From Candidatus Enterousia intestinigallinarum (lineage in GTDB: Bacteria > Pseudomonadota > Alphaproteobacteria > Rs-D84): a stretch of 64,000 nt of DNA. The position numbers and the translations under genes were made by a program. The notes under the pieces were generated by a model that had not been told where the DNA came from, did no database searches, and was given only the letters and a program-made list of their open reading frames with translations. Shown piece after piece: positions 54,302-62,043 of this stretch. The DNA lies in contig OX097180.1 of the NCBI GenBank assembly GCA_944407095.1, positions 496,001-560,000 on the forward strand, written 5' to 3'. Position 1 is the first letter of the stretch. Each line of letters opens with the position of its first letter.

Positions 54302-54875
54302 TTAACACCCCTTTCAAAACATTGTTAAGTAATTTGTCCCTAAGAACATTTATTTCATTTTGCAACCATTTTTGACGCTGTTGCATCTCGCACAACCGAA
54401 CCAACCGTTCCTGAACATCTAAATCCGGCACTGGCACAACAAGTTCAGCAATCTGTCGCATAGTTATCGCGGAAACCGTTGTGGATTCCTGATGCGTCTT
54501 TATTTGACGCTGACCCATTTCTGAATTTATATACATCGCCAAATATTCCGGCAAAACATCATCACGTACACGCAACACAAAAACCGCACTTGTTGTTATG
54601 GCCTTAAAACTCTTACGAAAAACATGCGCACGAATTGTCCCGCGACTTGTTACCAATACACACCCCGGATCCAACAGACACCTAGTATAAGAAGATTCCG
54701 CTTTTCTAACAACCAAATCTGAAAAATCATTTGAAACAATATCACGCTGTTGAATCACGCGCACCCCAGTGGTTGCATTCGCAACCACCGCCCCACGAAA
54801 GGCGTACCCCGACCTAATATATGTAAAATCCTTTAACAAATAATTACGTATCATCATAATATGATTATGTCCCAT
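54294..54875 (-). CDS. Half-length HsdS-like specificity protein (single TRD)
   Basis: 193 aa. One TRD-like domain (FTYIRSGYAFRGAVV, VIQQRDIV, VLVTSRGTIRAHVF) and a C-terminal helix that could dimerise. Its last 8 bp overlap hsdM. Half-HsdS proteins can work as homodimers or be remnants that swap with full HsdS. Possible starts are 54875, 54857 or 54854; none has a strong ribosome site. Confidence 0.7.
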   Translation of the reverse strand: MGHNHIMMIRNYLLKDFTYIRSGYAFRGAVVANATTGVRVIQQRDIVSNDFSDLVVRKAESSYTRCLLDPGCVLVTSRGTIRAHVFRKSFKAITTSAVFVLRVRDDVLPEYLAMYINSEMGQRQIKTHQESTTVSAITMRQIAELVVPVPDLDVQERLVRLCEMQQRQKWLQNEINVLRDKLLNNVLKGVLNG

Positions 54876-54980
54876 ATTTTATAAAAATCAAGAAACAAAT
54901 CAACAATATTACAATACTACAAAAACTAAAATAATATTGACAATATAATAATATTACTTTTAACTTGACTTTCACTCTTT

Positions 54981-54997
54981 TGTAATCATTCATTACA
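54981..54997. promoter_or_regulatory. Operator-like palindrome TGTAAT-N5-ATTACA
   Basis: A perfect 6-bp inverted repeat, 17 bp overall, 22 bp before the DUF2924-like gene and within the divergent region facing the RM operon. Flanked by two related ATTACA...CTACAAAA tracts (54908 and 54992). A repressor site is plausible. Confidence 0.45.
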
Positions 54998-55018
54998 CAA
55001 CACTACAAAAGGGTGAAA

Positions 55019-55453
55019 ATGATACAAATACCAGAGACTTATGACCAGATGCGGCGGTTGCCATATGCGGTGCGACGCGAATTATGGGTGCGGTATTCGC
55101 CACATCCCTTTGTACGGCAAAATATGGCCCTGTGGTACTATATTCAATGCGATCGATTGAAACTGCGTATATTGCCAAAACACATGGTTAAAATTCGCAA
55201 ATATATGACGAACCCAGACGCCTGTTTAACCCATGTTTATCGCAATAAATATAACATGAACGTTGGCACCATAATCAGCAAAACATTCCGTAATATCACA
55301 CATACCGTCACAGTTGGAGATAATAACACATTCATCTATCACGATAAAACCTATCGCAGTCTGTCGGCCATTGCACGCGAAATAACCGGTATCAAGATAT
55401 CCGGGCCAGATTTCTTTGGATTAAGTACAAGAGGCAAAAATGACAATCAATAA
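55019..55453 (+). CDS. DUF2924-like protein
   Basis: 144 aa. The C-terminal half follows the DUF2924 pattern: ISKTFRNITHTVTV, FIYHDKTYRSLSAIAREITG and KISGPDFFGL. DUF2924 proteins are commonly encoded beside large serine recombinases, as here (14-bp overlap). ATG 55019 after AAGGG is preferred to GTG 55013. Likely a DNA-binding accessory of the recombinase. Confidence 0.8.
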   Translation: MIQIPETYDQMRRLPYAVRRELWVRYSPHPFVRQNMALWYYIQCDRLKLRILPKHMVKIRKYMTNPDACLTHVYRNKYNMNVGTIISKTFRNITHTVTVGDNNTFIYHDKTYRSLSAIAREITGIKISGPDFFGLSTRGKNDNQ

Positions 55454-57029
55454 GTGCGCCATTTACGTTCGTAAATCAACGGAACATGGATTGGATATGG
55501 AATTTAATTCCCTGCAAAACCAAGAAGAGTCGTGCAAGGCATATATTGCGTCACAATCGTTTAATGGTTGGCAATATTATAAAACATATAGTGATGCGGC
55601 GATATCTGGTGGAACGATGGAACGTCCCGCATTAAAACAAATGTTGGATGATATGGCACATGGCTTGGTGAATACTGTGGTGGTATATAAGGTTGACCGA
55701 TTATCGCGTTCAATCTTGGATTTCCACAATATGATGAAATACTTTGAAAAATATAACGCGAATTTTGTATCAATTACACAATCGTTTGACACATCAAATT
55801 CTATGGGCAAATTGACATTGAATATGTTGTTATCGTTCGCTCAGTTTGAACGCGAAGTTGCGTCTGAACGTGTGCGGGATAAAATTCGTGCATCAAAAGC
55901 CAAAGGCATTTGGGTTGGTGGTAATCCGCGACTTGGTTATGACATTATAAATAAGAAACTTGTAGTAAATCCGACTGAGGCAGGACAGGTAAAAACACTA
56001 TTTGAAAAATACATTGAATTACAATCTGTGGTTGAATTAGTCCGCTTTGCTCGTGTACAAAAAATTCATAATAAACAATGGGTAACCAAGAAAGGTGTTG
56101 TGCGCGGCGGTGCAGAATTTTATCAACAAACTATGCACAATCTATTGCGTGATGAAGTATATATTGGGAACATGGTTTGTAAATCTGGTGGAACATCGGT
56201 GCCTGGTGAACACGAAGCAATCATTGATAAAGATTTATTCAATCGCGTTCAAATGGCGCTCGCCAGAAATGGTAACAACAAGGGTAATCGTTATACAGGT
56301 TCACCAAATTTACTAACTGGAAAATTGTTCGATATAGATGGCATAAAGTTTACAAACCAACAAACACGAAAACCAGGGCAACCGGTAAAATACTATTACG
56401 CTAAATCTGGATTTTATATCCCATCGCTCAGTATTGATGAAATCGCAATGAATACGATTAGTGAGTTTCTAAATTCCGCTATGCGTGACATTCCACCAGA
56501 TACAGCATTATTATTAAAACGCATAGATATACAAAATATGTCATATAATCAAAAGCGTGATTTTATAAAAACAATTATTACAAAAGTTGTGTATTCCGAA
56601 AATAAATTAACTTGTTATCTGGTGCTTAATAACGAATTAAAGCGATTTATTAGTGAAAGTTTCATAAATGAAAATGCTGATGACATGACATATATTATCA
56701 ATAAAGATGCGGTGATAATTGAACGTCCGTTTATCCTTAGCAAGTATAATAAATGCAACGAATATAATTGTGGTAAATCTGGCGCAATCAGTATAAGCGA
56801 CAATAACCATTTGATTGTGCGGGCATTTGCACGTGCATTTAAATATCGTGAATTATATGAAAAAAATGGTGATTATAAATCAATCGCAAGAGCAGAAAAT
56901 GTCTCGGAAAGCAGTGTATATCGTCATCTGAAACTTGCATATATGAACCCGCATACTATCAATGACATCATGTCTGGCAAGTTGCAATGTAGTGTTGATA
57001 AGTTGTTTAATCTGCCAAACATGCTTTAA
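55440..57029 (+). CDS. Large serine recombinase
   Basis: 529 aa. The resolvase domain has its catalytic Ser at position 13 (YVRKSTEHG), then VVYKVDRLSRS, LLSFAQFEREVASERVRDKI, and a recombinase domain with GYDIINKKLVV. A C-terminal zinc-ribbon region is weaker. The length fits an integrase that can excise and insert the island. The overlap with the DUF2924 gene implies a coupled operon. Confidence 0.93.
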   Translation: MTINKCAIYVRKSTEHGLDMEFNSLQNQEESCKAYIASQSFNGWQYYKTYSDAAISGGTMERPALKQMLDDMAHGLVNTVVVYKVDRLSRSILDFHNMMKYFEKYNANFVSITQSFDTSNSMGKLTLNMLLSFAQFEREVASERVRDKIRASKAKGIWVGGNPRLGYDIINKKLVVNPTEAGQVKTLFEKYIELQSVVELVRFARVQKIHNKQWVTKKGVVRGGAEFYQQTMHNLLRDEVYIGNMVCKSGGTSVPGEHEAIIDKDLFNRVQMALARNGNNKGNRYTGSPNLLTGKLFDIDGIKFTNQQTRKPGQPVKYYYAKSGFYIPSLSIDEIAMNTISEFLNSAMRDIPPDTALLLKRIDIQNMSYNQKRDFIKTIITKVVYSENKLTCYLVLNNELKRFISESFINENADDMTYIINKDAVIIERPFILSKYNKCNEYNCGKSGAISISDNNHLIVRAFARAFKYRELYEKNGDYKSIARAENVSESSVYRHLKLAYMNPHTINDIMSGKLQCSVDKLFNLPNML

Positions 57030-57073
57030 TTCTTGATTTTTATGTTGTTTTATGATATAATGCCTGCATCAAG

Positions 57074-57094
57074 ACGGTTAAGTATATAAACCGT
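57074..57094 (+). terminator. Weak terminator-like hairpin after the recombinase gene
   Basis: ACGGTT / AACCGT with flanking AAG...CTT pairing around a 9-nt loop; a T-rich tract follows about 15 nt later. Weak. Confidence 0.4.
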
Positions 57095-57159
57095 ATCTTA
57101 TCAAGTTGATTTTTCCATTTTTATGTGCTAAATATTTCATAACAAATATGGATAATTTG

Positions 57160-57168
57160 TGATATAAT
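57160..57168 (+). promoter_or_regulatory. Extended -10 promoter of the two-gene caspase-like unit
   Basis: TGA-TATAAT, an extended -10 (TGN-TATAAT), with no good -35. The ATG at 57190 follows about 22 nt later with an AAAGGG ribosome site. The unit therefore has its own promoter, separate from the recombinase. Confidence 0.55.
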
Positions 57169-57189
57169 GACATTGCAAAAGGGTCAAAT

Positions 57190-57432
57190 ATGATTTTAAA
57201 GTATGATGTATTAGTAGATCTTCCGCCACAAATAAGAAATGAAATTATGAGTGGAAATATTGCGTTATATTCACAACAGGATGGTTTTGATGATAGAGGA
57301 ACAAAATATATAATGGTGGTTGGCGATCTGTATTTCAGAATAAACGTAACTGGAAAGTTAATTTTACCACCACTTGATAAAATGCCAGAGAATGCCGATA
57401 GATCTGATTTGGTTATACTCCAAAAGGATTAA
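57190..57432 (+). CDS. Small hypothetical protein, 80 aa, paired with the caspase-like gene
   Basis: A soluble small protein with mixed strand and helix (VVGDLYFRINVTGKLILPP). No signal peptide or membrane segment. Its stop is 2 bp before the start of the caspase-like gene, and it has the unit's own promoter. It could be an inhibitor, activator or adaptor for that protein. No family recognised. Confidence 0.65.
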   Translation: MILKYDVLVDLPPQIRNEIMSGNIALYSQQDGFDDRGTKYIMVVGDLYFRINVTGKLILPPLDKMPENADRSDLVILQKD

Positions 57433-57434
57433 TT

Positions 57435-58304
57435 ATGGTTCAGATTCTCCAAACTTCAGCGCAAAGTTCTGTATGGGTGTTTATTGCTGAAATGGATAGG
57501 GATCTGCCGAGGTTTTTGTTTGATATACAAAATTTTGCTGAGAAGTTAAAAGCCAAACAATCTGATAATGATTCTAATTTTTATTTCTTTGTTGATAACG
57601 TAGAGCAGTTGAAATCAGTTTTAGCACAAAAAAACATATCAACAGATAAAGTCTATGAAATATCTCAATTTAAAACTGAAATGGGTAAATTATCTGGTAT
57701 ACCATTTTTAGGATGTGTCGTGTCGTCACACGGAAATATAGAGGGTGCAGCAACATTAAATCCTAACAAAATATTAAGCTGTATAAACAACATTCCAGGA
57801 CTAACTGACGGCTTATTGTTATTGGGTCAGTGTTTTGCGGGTGTCTTCAATACGCCAACAACATCAAAAATATGTGTTATTGGTGCAAGTAATTTTTGTG
57901 AATCATTAAGTGCTAAATTTAGTGAAGTTTCCTGGTGTGCAAACATATTTCTGTATTTCTTTTCTCGCTGGTTTATTGAAAACAATAATCAAGATGTTGA
58001 TGGCGATGGAAACTGCTCTATTTTAGACGCTTACAAGTATGCATCCTTTCACACCAGTCTATTGTTGCAAAACGTAAAAGCTCAATTCTCAAAAAACTTT
58101 CATATTTGGTGTACAGATGAGGTAAAAAAACTACAAGATATATCAAACCAGATTATAGCCCCCAAAGAAGGTCAAAACATCGTTGAATTGCAAGCTGTGT
58201 ACAAAAGTACACAACTAGAGTTGGATCGCAATTTATCATTGTATCATAACAATCAAGAACCTTGGATTTCTGATATGAATGTCGCGATGCGTCTTATTAT
58301 ATGA
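57435..58304 (+). CDS. Caspase/C13-like cysteine peptidase-fold protein, 289 aa
   Basis: The clan CD His-Gly/Cys pattern is visible: His99 in CVVSSHGN and Cys133 in LLLGQCFAG, each after a hydrophobic strand and 34 residues apart. A DVDGDGNCSILDAY element (~188-201), a calcium-loop-like motif that recurs in bacterial caspase-like proteins, follows. The C-terminal ~80 residues have no known domain. No signal peptide. AAGGA precedes the ATG. Encoded with a small partner on a mobile defence island, it may be a regulated protease acting in abortive infection; that is inference. Confidence 0.65.
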   Translation: MVQILQTSAQSSVWVFIAEMDRDLPRFLFDIQNFAEKLKAKQSDNDSNFYFFVDNVEQLKSVLAQKNISTDKVYEISQFKTEMGKLSGIPFLGCVVSSHGNIEGAATLNPNKILSCINNIPGLTDGLLLLGQCFAGVFNTPTTSKICVIGASNFCESLSAKFSEVSWCANIFLYFFSRWFIENNNQDVDGDGNCSILDAYKYASFHTSLLLQNVKAQFSKNFHIWCTDEVKKLQDISNQIIAPKEGQNIVELQAVYKSTQLELDRNLSLYHNNQEPWISDMNVAMRLII

Positions 58305-58451
58305 GATGAATCTCCAGTTAAAAAATCGGCGTTGTATGTAATTTTGGAAAAATAACGGATTTTGGCGTACCCTATATACATACAAGATATTTTCACCACA
58401 AAACACCCTGAAAACGTCCCGGACATCAGCCATATTTGAACAAACAAAAAA

Positions 58452-58469
58452 CCGACCATACTTGGTCGG
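58452..58469 (-). terminator. Terminator of the tRNA-Gly-tRNA-Tyr transcript
   Basis: CCGACCA / TGGTCGG with a 4-nt loop; on the minus strand TTTTTTG follows, just downstream of the tRNA-Tyr 3' end. Confidence 0.75.
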
Positions 58470-58476
58470 CATTTCT

Positions 58477-58495
58477 TGGTGGGAGTGGGTGGATT
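58477..58495. repeat. Right direct-repeat copy (island attachment site) in tRNA-Tyr
   Basis: 19-bp sequence identical to 45700-45718; it forms the 3' end of the tRNA-Tyr gene. Confidence 0.6.
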
Positions 58496-58563
58496 CGAAC
58501 CACCTCAGGCTTAAGCCAACAGATTTACAGTCTGCCCCGGCTCTCCAACTCCGGCGCACGCCC
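58477..58563 (-). tRNA. tRNA-Tyr (anticodon GTA)
   Basis: 87 nt with encoded CCA. The anticodon arm CAGACTGTAAATCTG gives GUA. A long variable arm and the T-arm GGTGG-TTCGAAT-CCACC are present. The acceptor arm reads GGGCGTG against CACTCCC, leaving a C-U mismatch at pair 4-69. Part of a tRNA-Gly then tRNA-Tyr minus-strand transcript, and the target of the island's direct repeat. Confidence 0.9.
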
Positions 58564-58645
58564 AATCTCGTATTCCGCCCGCCTGCGCCAAAGGCTTCGG
58601 TGGGCAATGGATTTTCAGCCCTTGCTTCGCTGCGGTGAAAATCCT

Positions 58646-58720
58646 TGGTGCGGGCAGCGGGAATCGAACCCGCATTTCAAGCTTGGAAGGCTTGCATACT
58701 AGCCTTTGTACTATGCCCGC
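58646..58720 (-). tRNA. tRNA-Gly (anticodon TCC)
   Basis: 75 nt with encoded CCA. Acceptor GCGGGCA / TGCCCGC pairs perfectly; anticodon stem CAAGC/GCTTG with loop CTTCCAA gives UCC, reading GGA codons. T-arm GCGGG-TTCGATT-CCCGC. Upstream member of the two-tRNA transcript. Confidence 0.95.
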
Positions 58721-58796
58721 AACAAATTCAAAGCCCTGTGATTATATACTAAATTTGGCCAAACGCAAGTATTTTTCACAGGGAATTTGTTCCACG

Positions 58797-59633
58797 TTAT
58801 CTTATACCGTGTATGATATCTTCCATTTCCAACAGAAATTCCATATCATACCCGCGGGCCTTTAACCGTTGCAGCATTAAATGTGCGGCTTCGGCCACGC
58901 CCAAACTTTTACAGATTTCAACAACCGTGATAATTTCATCACGATTCATTTTATCCGTCGGCATCAATGCAACCGCGACGCCCAATTCACGAACTGCTGC
59001 GCGCATATATGCGGCCTTATTCGACTTACAGCCATATTCATACAATACGGCATAAGTATTTGCATTATGCAAAAAGTCATCATATGAATACGCATCTGTA
59101 TTGATATTCTGCATAACGCGATTTTCAATCGTTTCACATATTTTTTCATCAGAATACAGATATTCTATTGATTTCATTGTGGTATCATTACGTCCCCACG
59201 CCGCAGCCAGGCCGTCAGCAATCGCCTGCTTGCGCGCGGCCATATCGGCAAAATACTGTGCATTTTCAGGACATCCATATTGCGCCAATACCAAATAAGT
59301 TTGTGCAGCGTTATCTTGCCGCATATAATCTACTTCGTCATCATCCGCGATTGTCCCCAACAAAGTATCTTCTATAACCGCACAGGCGGGCTTGATTCGC
59401 ACATCTGTTGAGTCCGCAACGGCAACATCGGCTTTTGTTTTTTGATCCACGACCGCGGGTACATCAACAAATCCGCCCGTTTCAACCGAACGATTGGCAA
59501 TCAGGCCGCCATCATATAATACCCAGGTCGCCGCCCCGCACACAACCAGCAACACACAAACAATCCACAGCCACACACGGCCACGATGTGTCTTTTTTTG
59601 TTTTTCAGTTGTTGTTTTCGCTTTCTCTCTCAT
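58797..59633 (-). CDS. Membrane-anchored envelope protein A1, 278 aa
   Basis: A short basic cytoplasmic tail (KTTTEKQKKTHRGR), one membrane helix (~20-40), then a periplasmic helical domain. The C-terminal ~100 residues match those of the fourth gene of the cluster (60563-61276): AAVRELGVAVALMPTDKMNRDE here, ALRELEIATALQPTENMRQRD there, plus conserved Cys. ATG 59633 after GGAGAG is chosen over 59645 and 59669. Function unknown; probably an assembly partner of the Cys-rich B proteins. Confidence 0.7.
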   Translation of the reverse strand: MREKAKTTTEKQKKTHRGRVWLWIVCVLLVVCGAATWVLYDGGLIANRSVETGGFVDVPAVVDQKTKADVAVADSTDVRIKPACAVIEDTLLGTIADDDEVDYMRQDNAAQTYLVLAQYGCPENAQYFADMAARKQAIADGLAAAWGRNDTTMKSIEYLYSDEKICETIENRVMQNINTDAYSYDDFLHNANTYAVLYEYGCKSNKAAYMRAAVRELGVAVALMPTDKMNRDEIITVVEICKSLGVAEAAHLMLQRLKARGYDMEFLLEMEDIIHGIR

Positions 59634-59647
59634 TTTTCTCTCCATTT

Positions 59648-59902
59648 TTATCTTATTGGTGGGAAACAATCGCCGCCATCATCAGGGCAACAATTAAAAC
59701 CTAAATCTGCCATATCGGTATAAACCTCGCCCGGGCAACAACCATTTTTATCCGGCGCAATTCCACCCGCACACAACAGGTCTGAATCAGCGCTATGTGC
59801 ATTGTTTCCGGCATATACGGCCAATCCATATCCAGCCGCCATCCCCAGTCCCAGGCACAATACGCATAATAAAGCAACACAAATTCCGGGCTTTATTTTC
59901 AT
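59648..59902 (-). CDS. Membrane-anchored Cys-rich protein B1, 84 aa
   Basis: One N-terminal hydrophobic helix (GICVALLCVLCLGLGMAAGYG) and a Cys-rich C-terminal domain (~43-84): CAGGIAPDKNGCCPGEVYTDM, LGFNCCPDDGGDCFPPIR. The domain repeats at the end of the next gene (59899-60570). Overlap of 4 bp with that gene shows coupled translation. Probably disulfide-bonded in the periplasm. Confidence 0.7.
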   Translation of the reverse strand: MKIKPGICVALLCVLCLGLGMAAGYGLAVYAGNNAHSADSDLLCAGGIAPDKNGCCPGEVYTDMADLGFNCCPDDGGDCFPPIR

Positions 59903-60570
59903 ATCGCGTCACCACTGTTTATCGGCGGATAGCATTCACCACCGTCTTCCGGGCAACACGCAAACACCAGGTTTCCCATATCGGTAAATGTTTCGCCGTC
60001 ACAGCAACCGAATTTATTCGGCTTGCTGCCATCTGTGCATAAACCGGATGCCACACGTGCCGCGGCAGTTTCGGCGTCAACGGCCGTCTTTTTAGATTTA
60101 TCCAAATCATTACAATCGGCATCATACTGGTTTTGCAGTGGTTCAATTTCAGCATCTGACGCACCATTTGAAACAAATGTGTCAATATCCGATTTCAATT
60201 CATCACACAAACTTTGCCTGTCGGCCAAATATTCGTTCAAGACACTTTGCGACGTAACAACAACTGTTTGTGTTGTAACAGGCGCTGCAACTGGTGCGGC
60301 CGCTGTTGCGACCACGGATGCCGTTGATACACGTCCGGCCGTATTTGTTCGACGTCCGGATGCAGATATGCTGCACTTGCTGCGATATTGCGACTGCAGT
60401 GTTGTCAATTCAGCAGTTTGTGCATCGGTTGGTGCCTCTATTGCGGCCAGTTCACTGATACGCGACTGCATCGTGGCGCAATCCGCACGGTCGGACACAT
60501 CCGCCGCCACAGCCGGCGCACATACAGCCACAGCCAACAAAGCGATTATTTTTTTCATTGTATTATTCAT
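59899..60570 (-). CDS. Secreted Cys-rich protein B2, 223 aa
   Basis: A cleavable signal peptide (MKKIIALLAVAVCAPAVAA), a helical Cys-paired region, an Ala/Val/Thr-rich linker (~70-105), a second helical segment, then the Cys domain shared with B1: PNKFGCCDGETFTDMGNLVF, then CCPEDGGECYPPI. The linker suggests a periplasm-spanning or surface protein. Start 60570, with an alternative at 60558. Confidence 0.7.
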   Translation of the reverse strand: MNNTMKKIIALLAVAVCAPAVAADVSDRADCATMQSRISELAAIEAPTDAQTAELTTLQSQYRSKCSISASGRRTNTAGRVSTASVVATAAAPVAAPVTTQTVVVTSQSVLNEYLADRQSLCDELKSDIDTFVSNGASDAEIEPLQNQYDADCNDLDKSKKTAVDAETAAARVASGLCTDGSKPNKFGCCDGETFTDMGNLVFACCPEDGGECYPPINSGDAI

Positions 60571-61276
60571 TTATTATTTGTTCCATTTGCAGGATAAAGT
60601 CCGTTGCCGGATCTATCAGCTGTTCAATTTTGTCCAGAAATTCACGTGCTTCCTGTTGCATATCCAATTTTTTGAACGTATCAATTACAATCGCGGCATC
60701 ACGCTGGCGCATATTTTCAGTCGGCTGCAACGCGGTCGCTATTTCCAGTTCACGCAAAGCCATCGCCTTATACATATCTGCATTTTCTGCACATCCACGA
60801 TCGGCCATAGAACTAAATGTGTCCGCATTTGCCAAATGGTCGATATAATTGGTGCTGTCTTCTGAATTTAATCTGCGTTTCAGCAGCTGTTCAATACGTT
60901 CACACGTGGACATTATTTCCGGACGACGCGGCGCAGGCGCAGCAGATTCTTTTTCTATAATAACCAGACGTCCCGCACATCCGTTTGAATATGCCGCATT
61001 TAATTCGTTCAGCATATCGACATTTTCGGCGGTTGCGCCACTGGTTGTTATATTCACAATTTCGTTTGCAATCGCGTCACACTGCTGTGCGTCCAGCATC
61101 GCACGCGGCGCCGCATCATCACGATATGTCAATCCCAAAATCAGCCCGCACGCAAACAACCCAGCCAGCGCGATTGCCCCCCAAACCTTGTGCGCAGTAC
61201 TGCAACAATTTACAGGACAATTCTTTACTGATTGTTTTGCGGTCGCCTTTGCCATTTTTTTTGTTGTTTTTTTCAT
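60563..61276 (-). CDS. Membrane-anchored envelope protein A2, 237 aa
   Basis: A Lys-rich cytoplasmic tail with a Cys pair (CPVNCC), one membrane helix (~33-50), and a periplasmic domain. The C-terminal ~100 residues are homologous to A1 (58797-59633). First gene of the four-gene operon; GGGGAGGGGA precedes the ATG and a TATAAT lies ~36 nt upstream. The order A2-B2-B1-A1 along the transcript looks like a duplicated pair. Confidence 0.7.
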   Translation of the reverse strand: MKKTTKKMAKATAKQSVKNCPVNCCSTAHKVWGAIALAGLFACGLILGLTYRDDAAPRAMLDAQQCDAIANEIVNITTSGATAENVDMLNELNAAYSNGCAGRLVIIEKESAAPAPRRPEIMSTCERIEQLLKRRLNSEDSTNYIDHLANADTFSSMADRGCAENADMYKAMALRELEIATALQPTENMRQRDAAIVIDTFKKLDMQQEAREFLDKIEQLIDPATDFILQMEQIINE

Positions 61277-61311
61277 AAAATCCCCTCCCCATACTTATTT
61301 AAGTTATTATT

Positions 61312-61341
61312 ATTATACACTATTGTACGATACCATCGCAA
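61312..61341 (-). promoter_or_regulatory. Promoter of the A-B-B'-A' operon, inside the lolD end
   Basis: Minus-strand -35 TTGCGA (61336-61341), 18-bp spacer, perfect -10 TATAAT (61312-61317). The -35 lies within the last codons of lolD. Confidence 0.5.
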
Positions 61342-62030
61342 ATTGTAATTTTTCTGTCGGCACGCGCCGCCAGATTCATATCGTGCGTCACAAACAACAT
61401 AGCCATTTTTTGTTTTCGCACCAAATCCAGCAACAGGTCAAACACCGCGGCGGCGTGATTGGGATCCAAACTGCCCGTCGGCTCATCAGCCAACAAGATT
61501 TCCGGATTATTTGCCAACGCACGCGCAACAGCGGTACGCTGCTGTTCACCACCGGACATTTCCCCCGGCAAATGCGATGCACGATGTGCAACACTGGCCG
61601 CACGCAACAATTTCATTGCCCGCACATTTGCGCTGCGTTCGTCCACACCGTTTGCCAACATTGGCAATACAACATTTTCCAATGCCGTAAAATCAGACAA
61701 CAAATTATGCCGTTGGTACACAAATCCTATTTTACGACGACGCGTCATAGTACGCATTTCATCGTCCATTTTTTGAACTGGTACACCGGCCAACAAAATA
61801 CTGCCCCCCGTTGGTTTATCCAACAGACCAACACACTGTAGCAACGTGGATTTACCACTGCCCGATGGGCCGACCAGTGCGACAATTTCACCGCGGTGCA
61901 AATCAAATCCGCCACCGCGCAGAATATGCAACGGCTGACCACCCTCCATAAAGGTTTTCTTTATATCACGCACGGACAGGACGACATCACCACGTGAAAC
62001 CTTGGATAAAGAATTTAATATATTCGCCAT
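61320..62030 (-). CDS. lolD: Lipoprotein-releasing ABC transporter ATPase LolD
   Basis: 236 aa ATPase that powers release of outer-membrane lipoproteins from the inner membrane. Walker A GPSGSGKS (~52), ABC signature MSGGEQQR (~155), Walker B LLADEPTG (~175) and an H-loop. A GGGGGGA ribosome site sits before the ATG at 62030, so longer frames (62051 or 62132) are rejected. Follows lolC/E by 13 bp. Confidence 0.92.
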   Translation of the reverse strand: MANILNSLSKVSRGDVVLSVRDIKKTFMEGGQPLHILRGGGFDLHRGEIVALVGPSGSGKSTLLQCVGLLDKPTGGSILLAGVPVQKMDDEMRTMTRRRKIGFVYQRHNLLSDFTALENVVLPMLANGVDERSANVRAMKLLRAASVAHRASHLPGEMSGGEQQRTAVARALANNPEILLADEPTGSLDPNHAAAVFDLLLDLVRKQKMAMLFVTHDMNLAARADRKITICDGIVQ

Positions 62031-62043
62031 TTTATCGTCCCCC

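Noticed and set aside
58564..58645. Third tRNA between tRNA-Tyr and tRNA-Gly
   Set aside because: The spacer has a GGATTTTCA/TGAAAATCC hairpin but no anticodon or T-arm.
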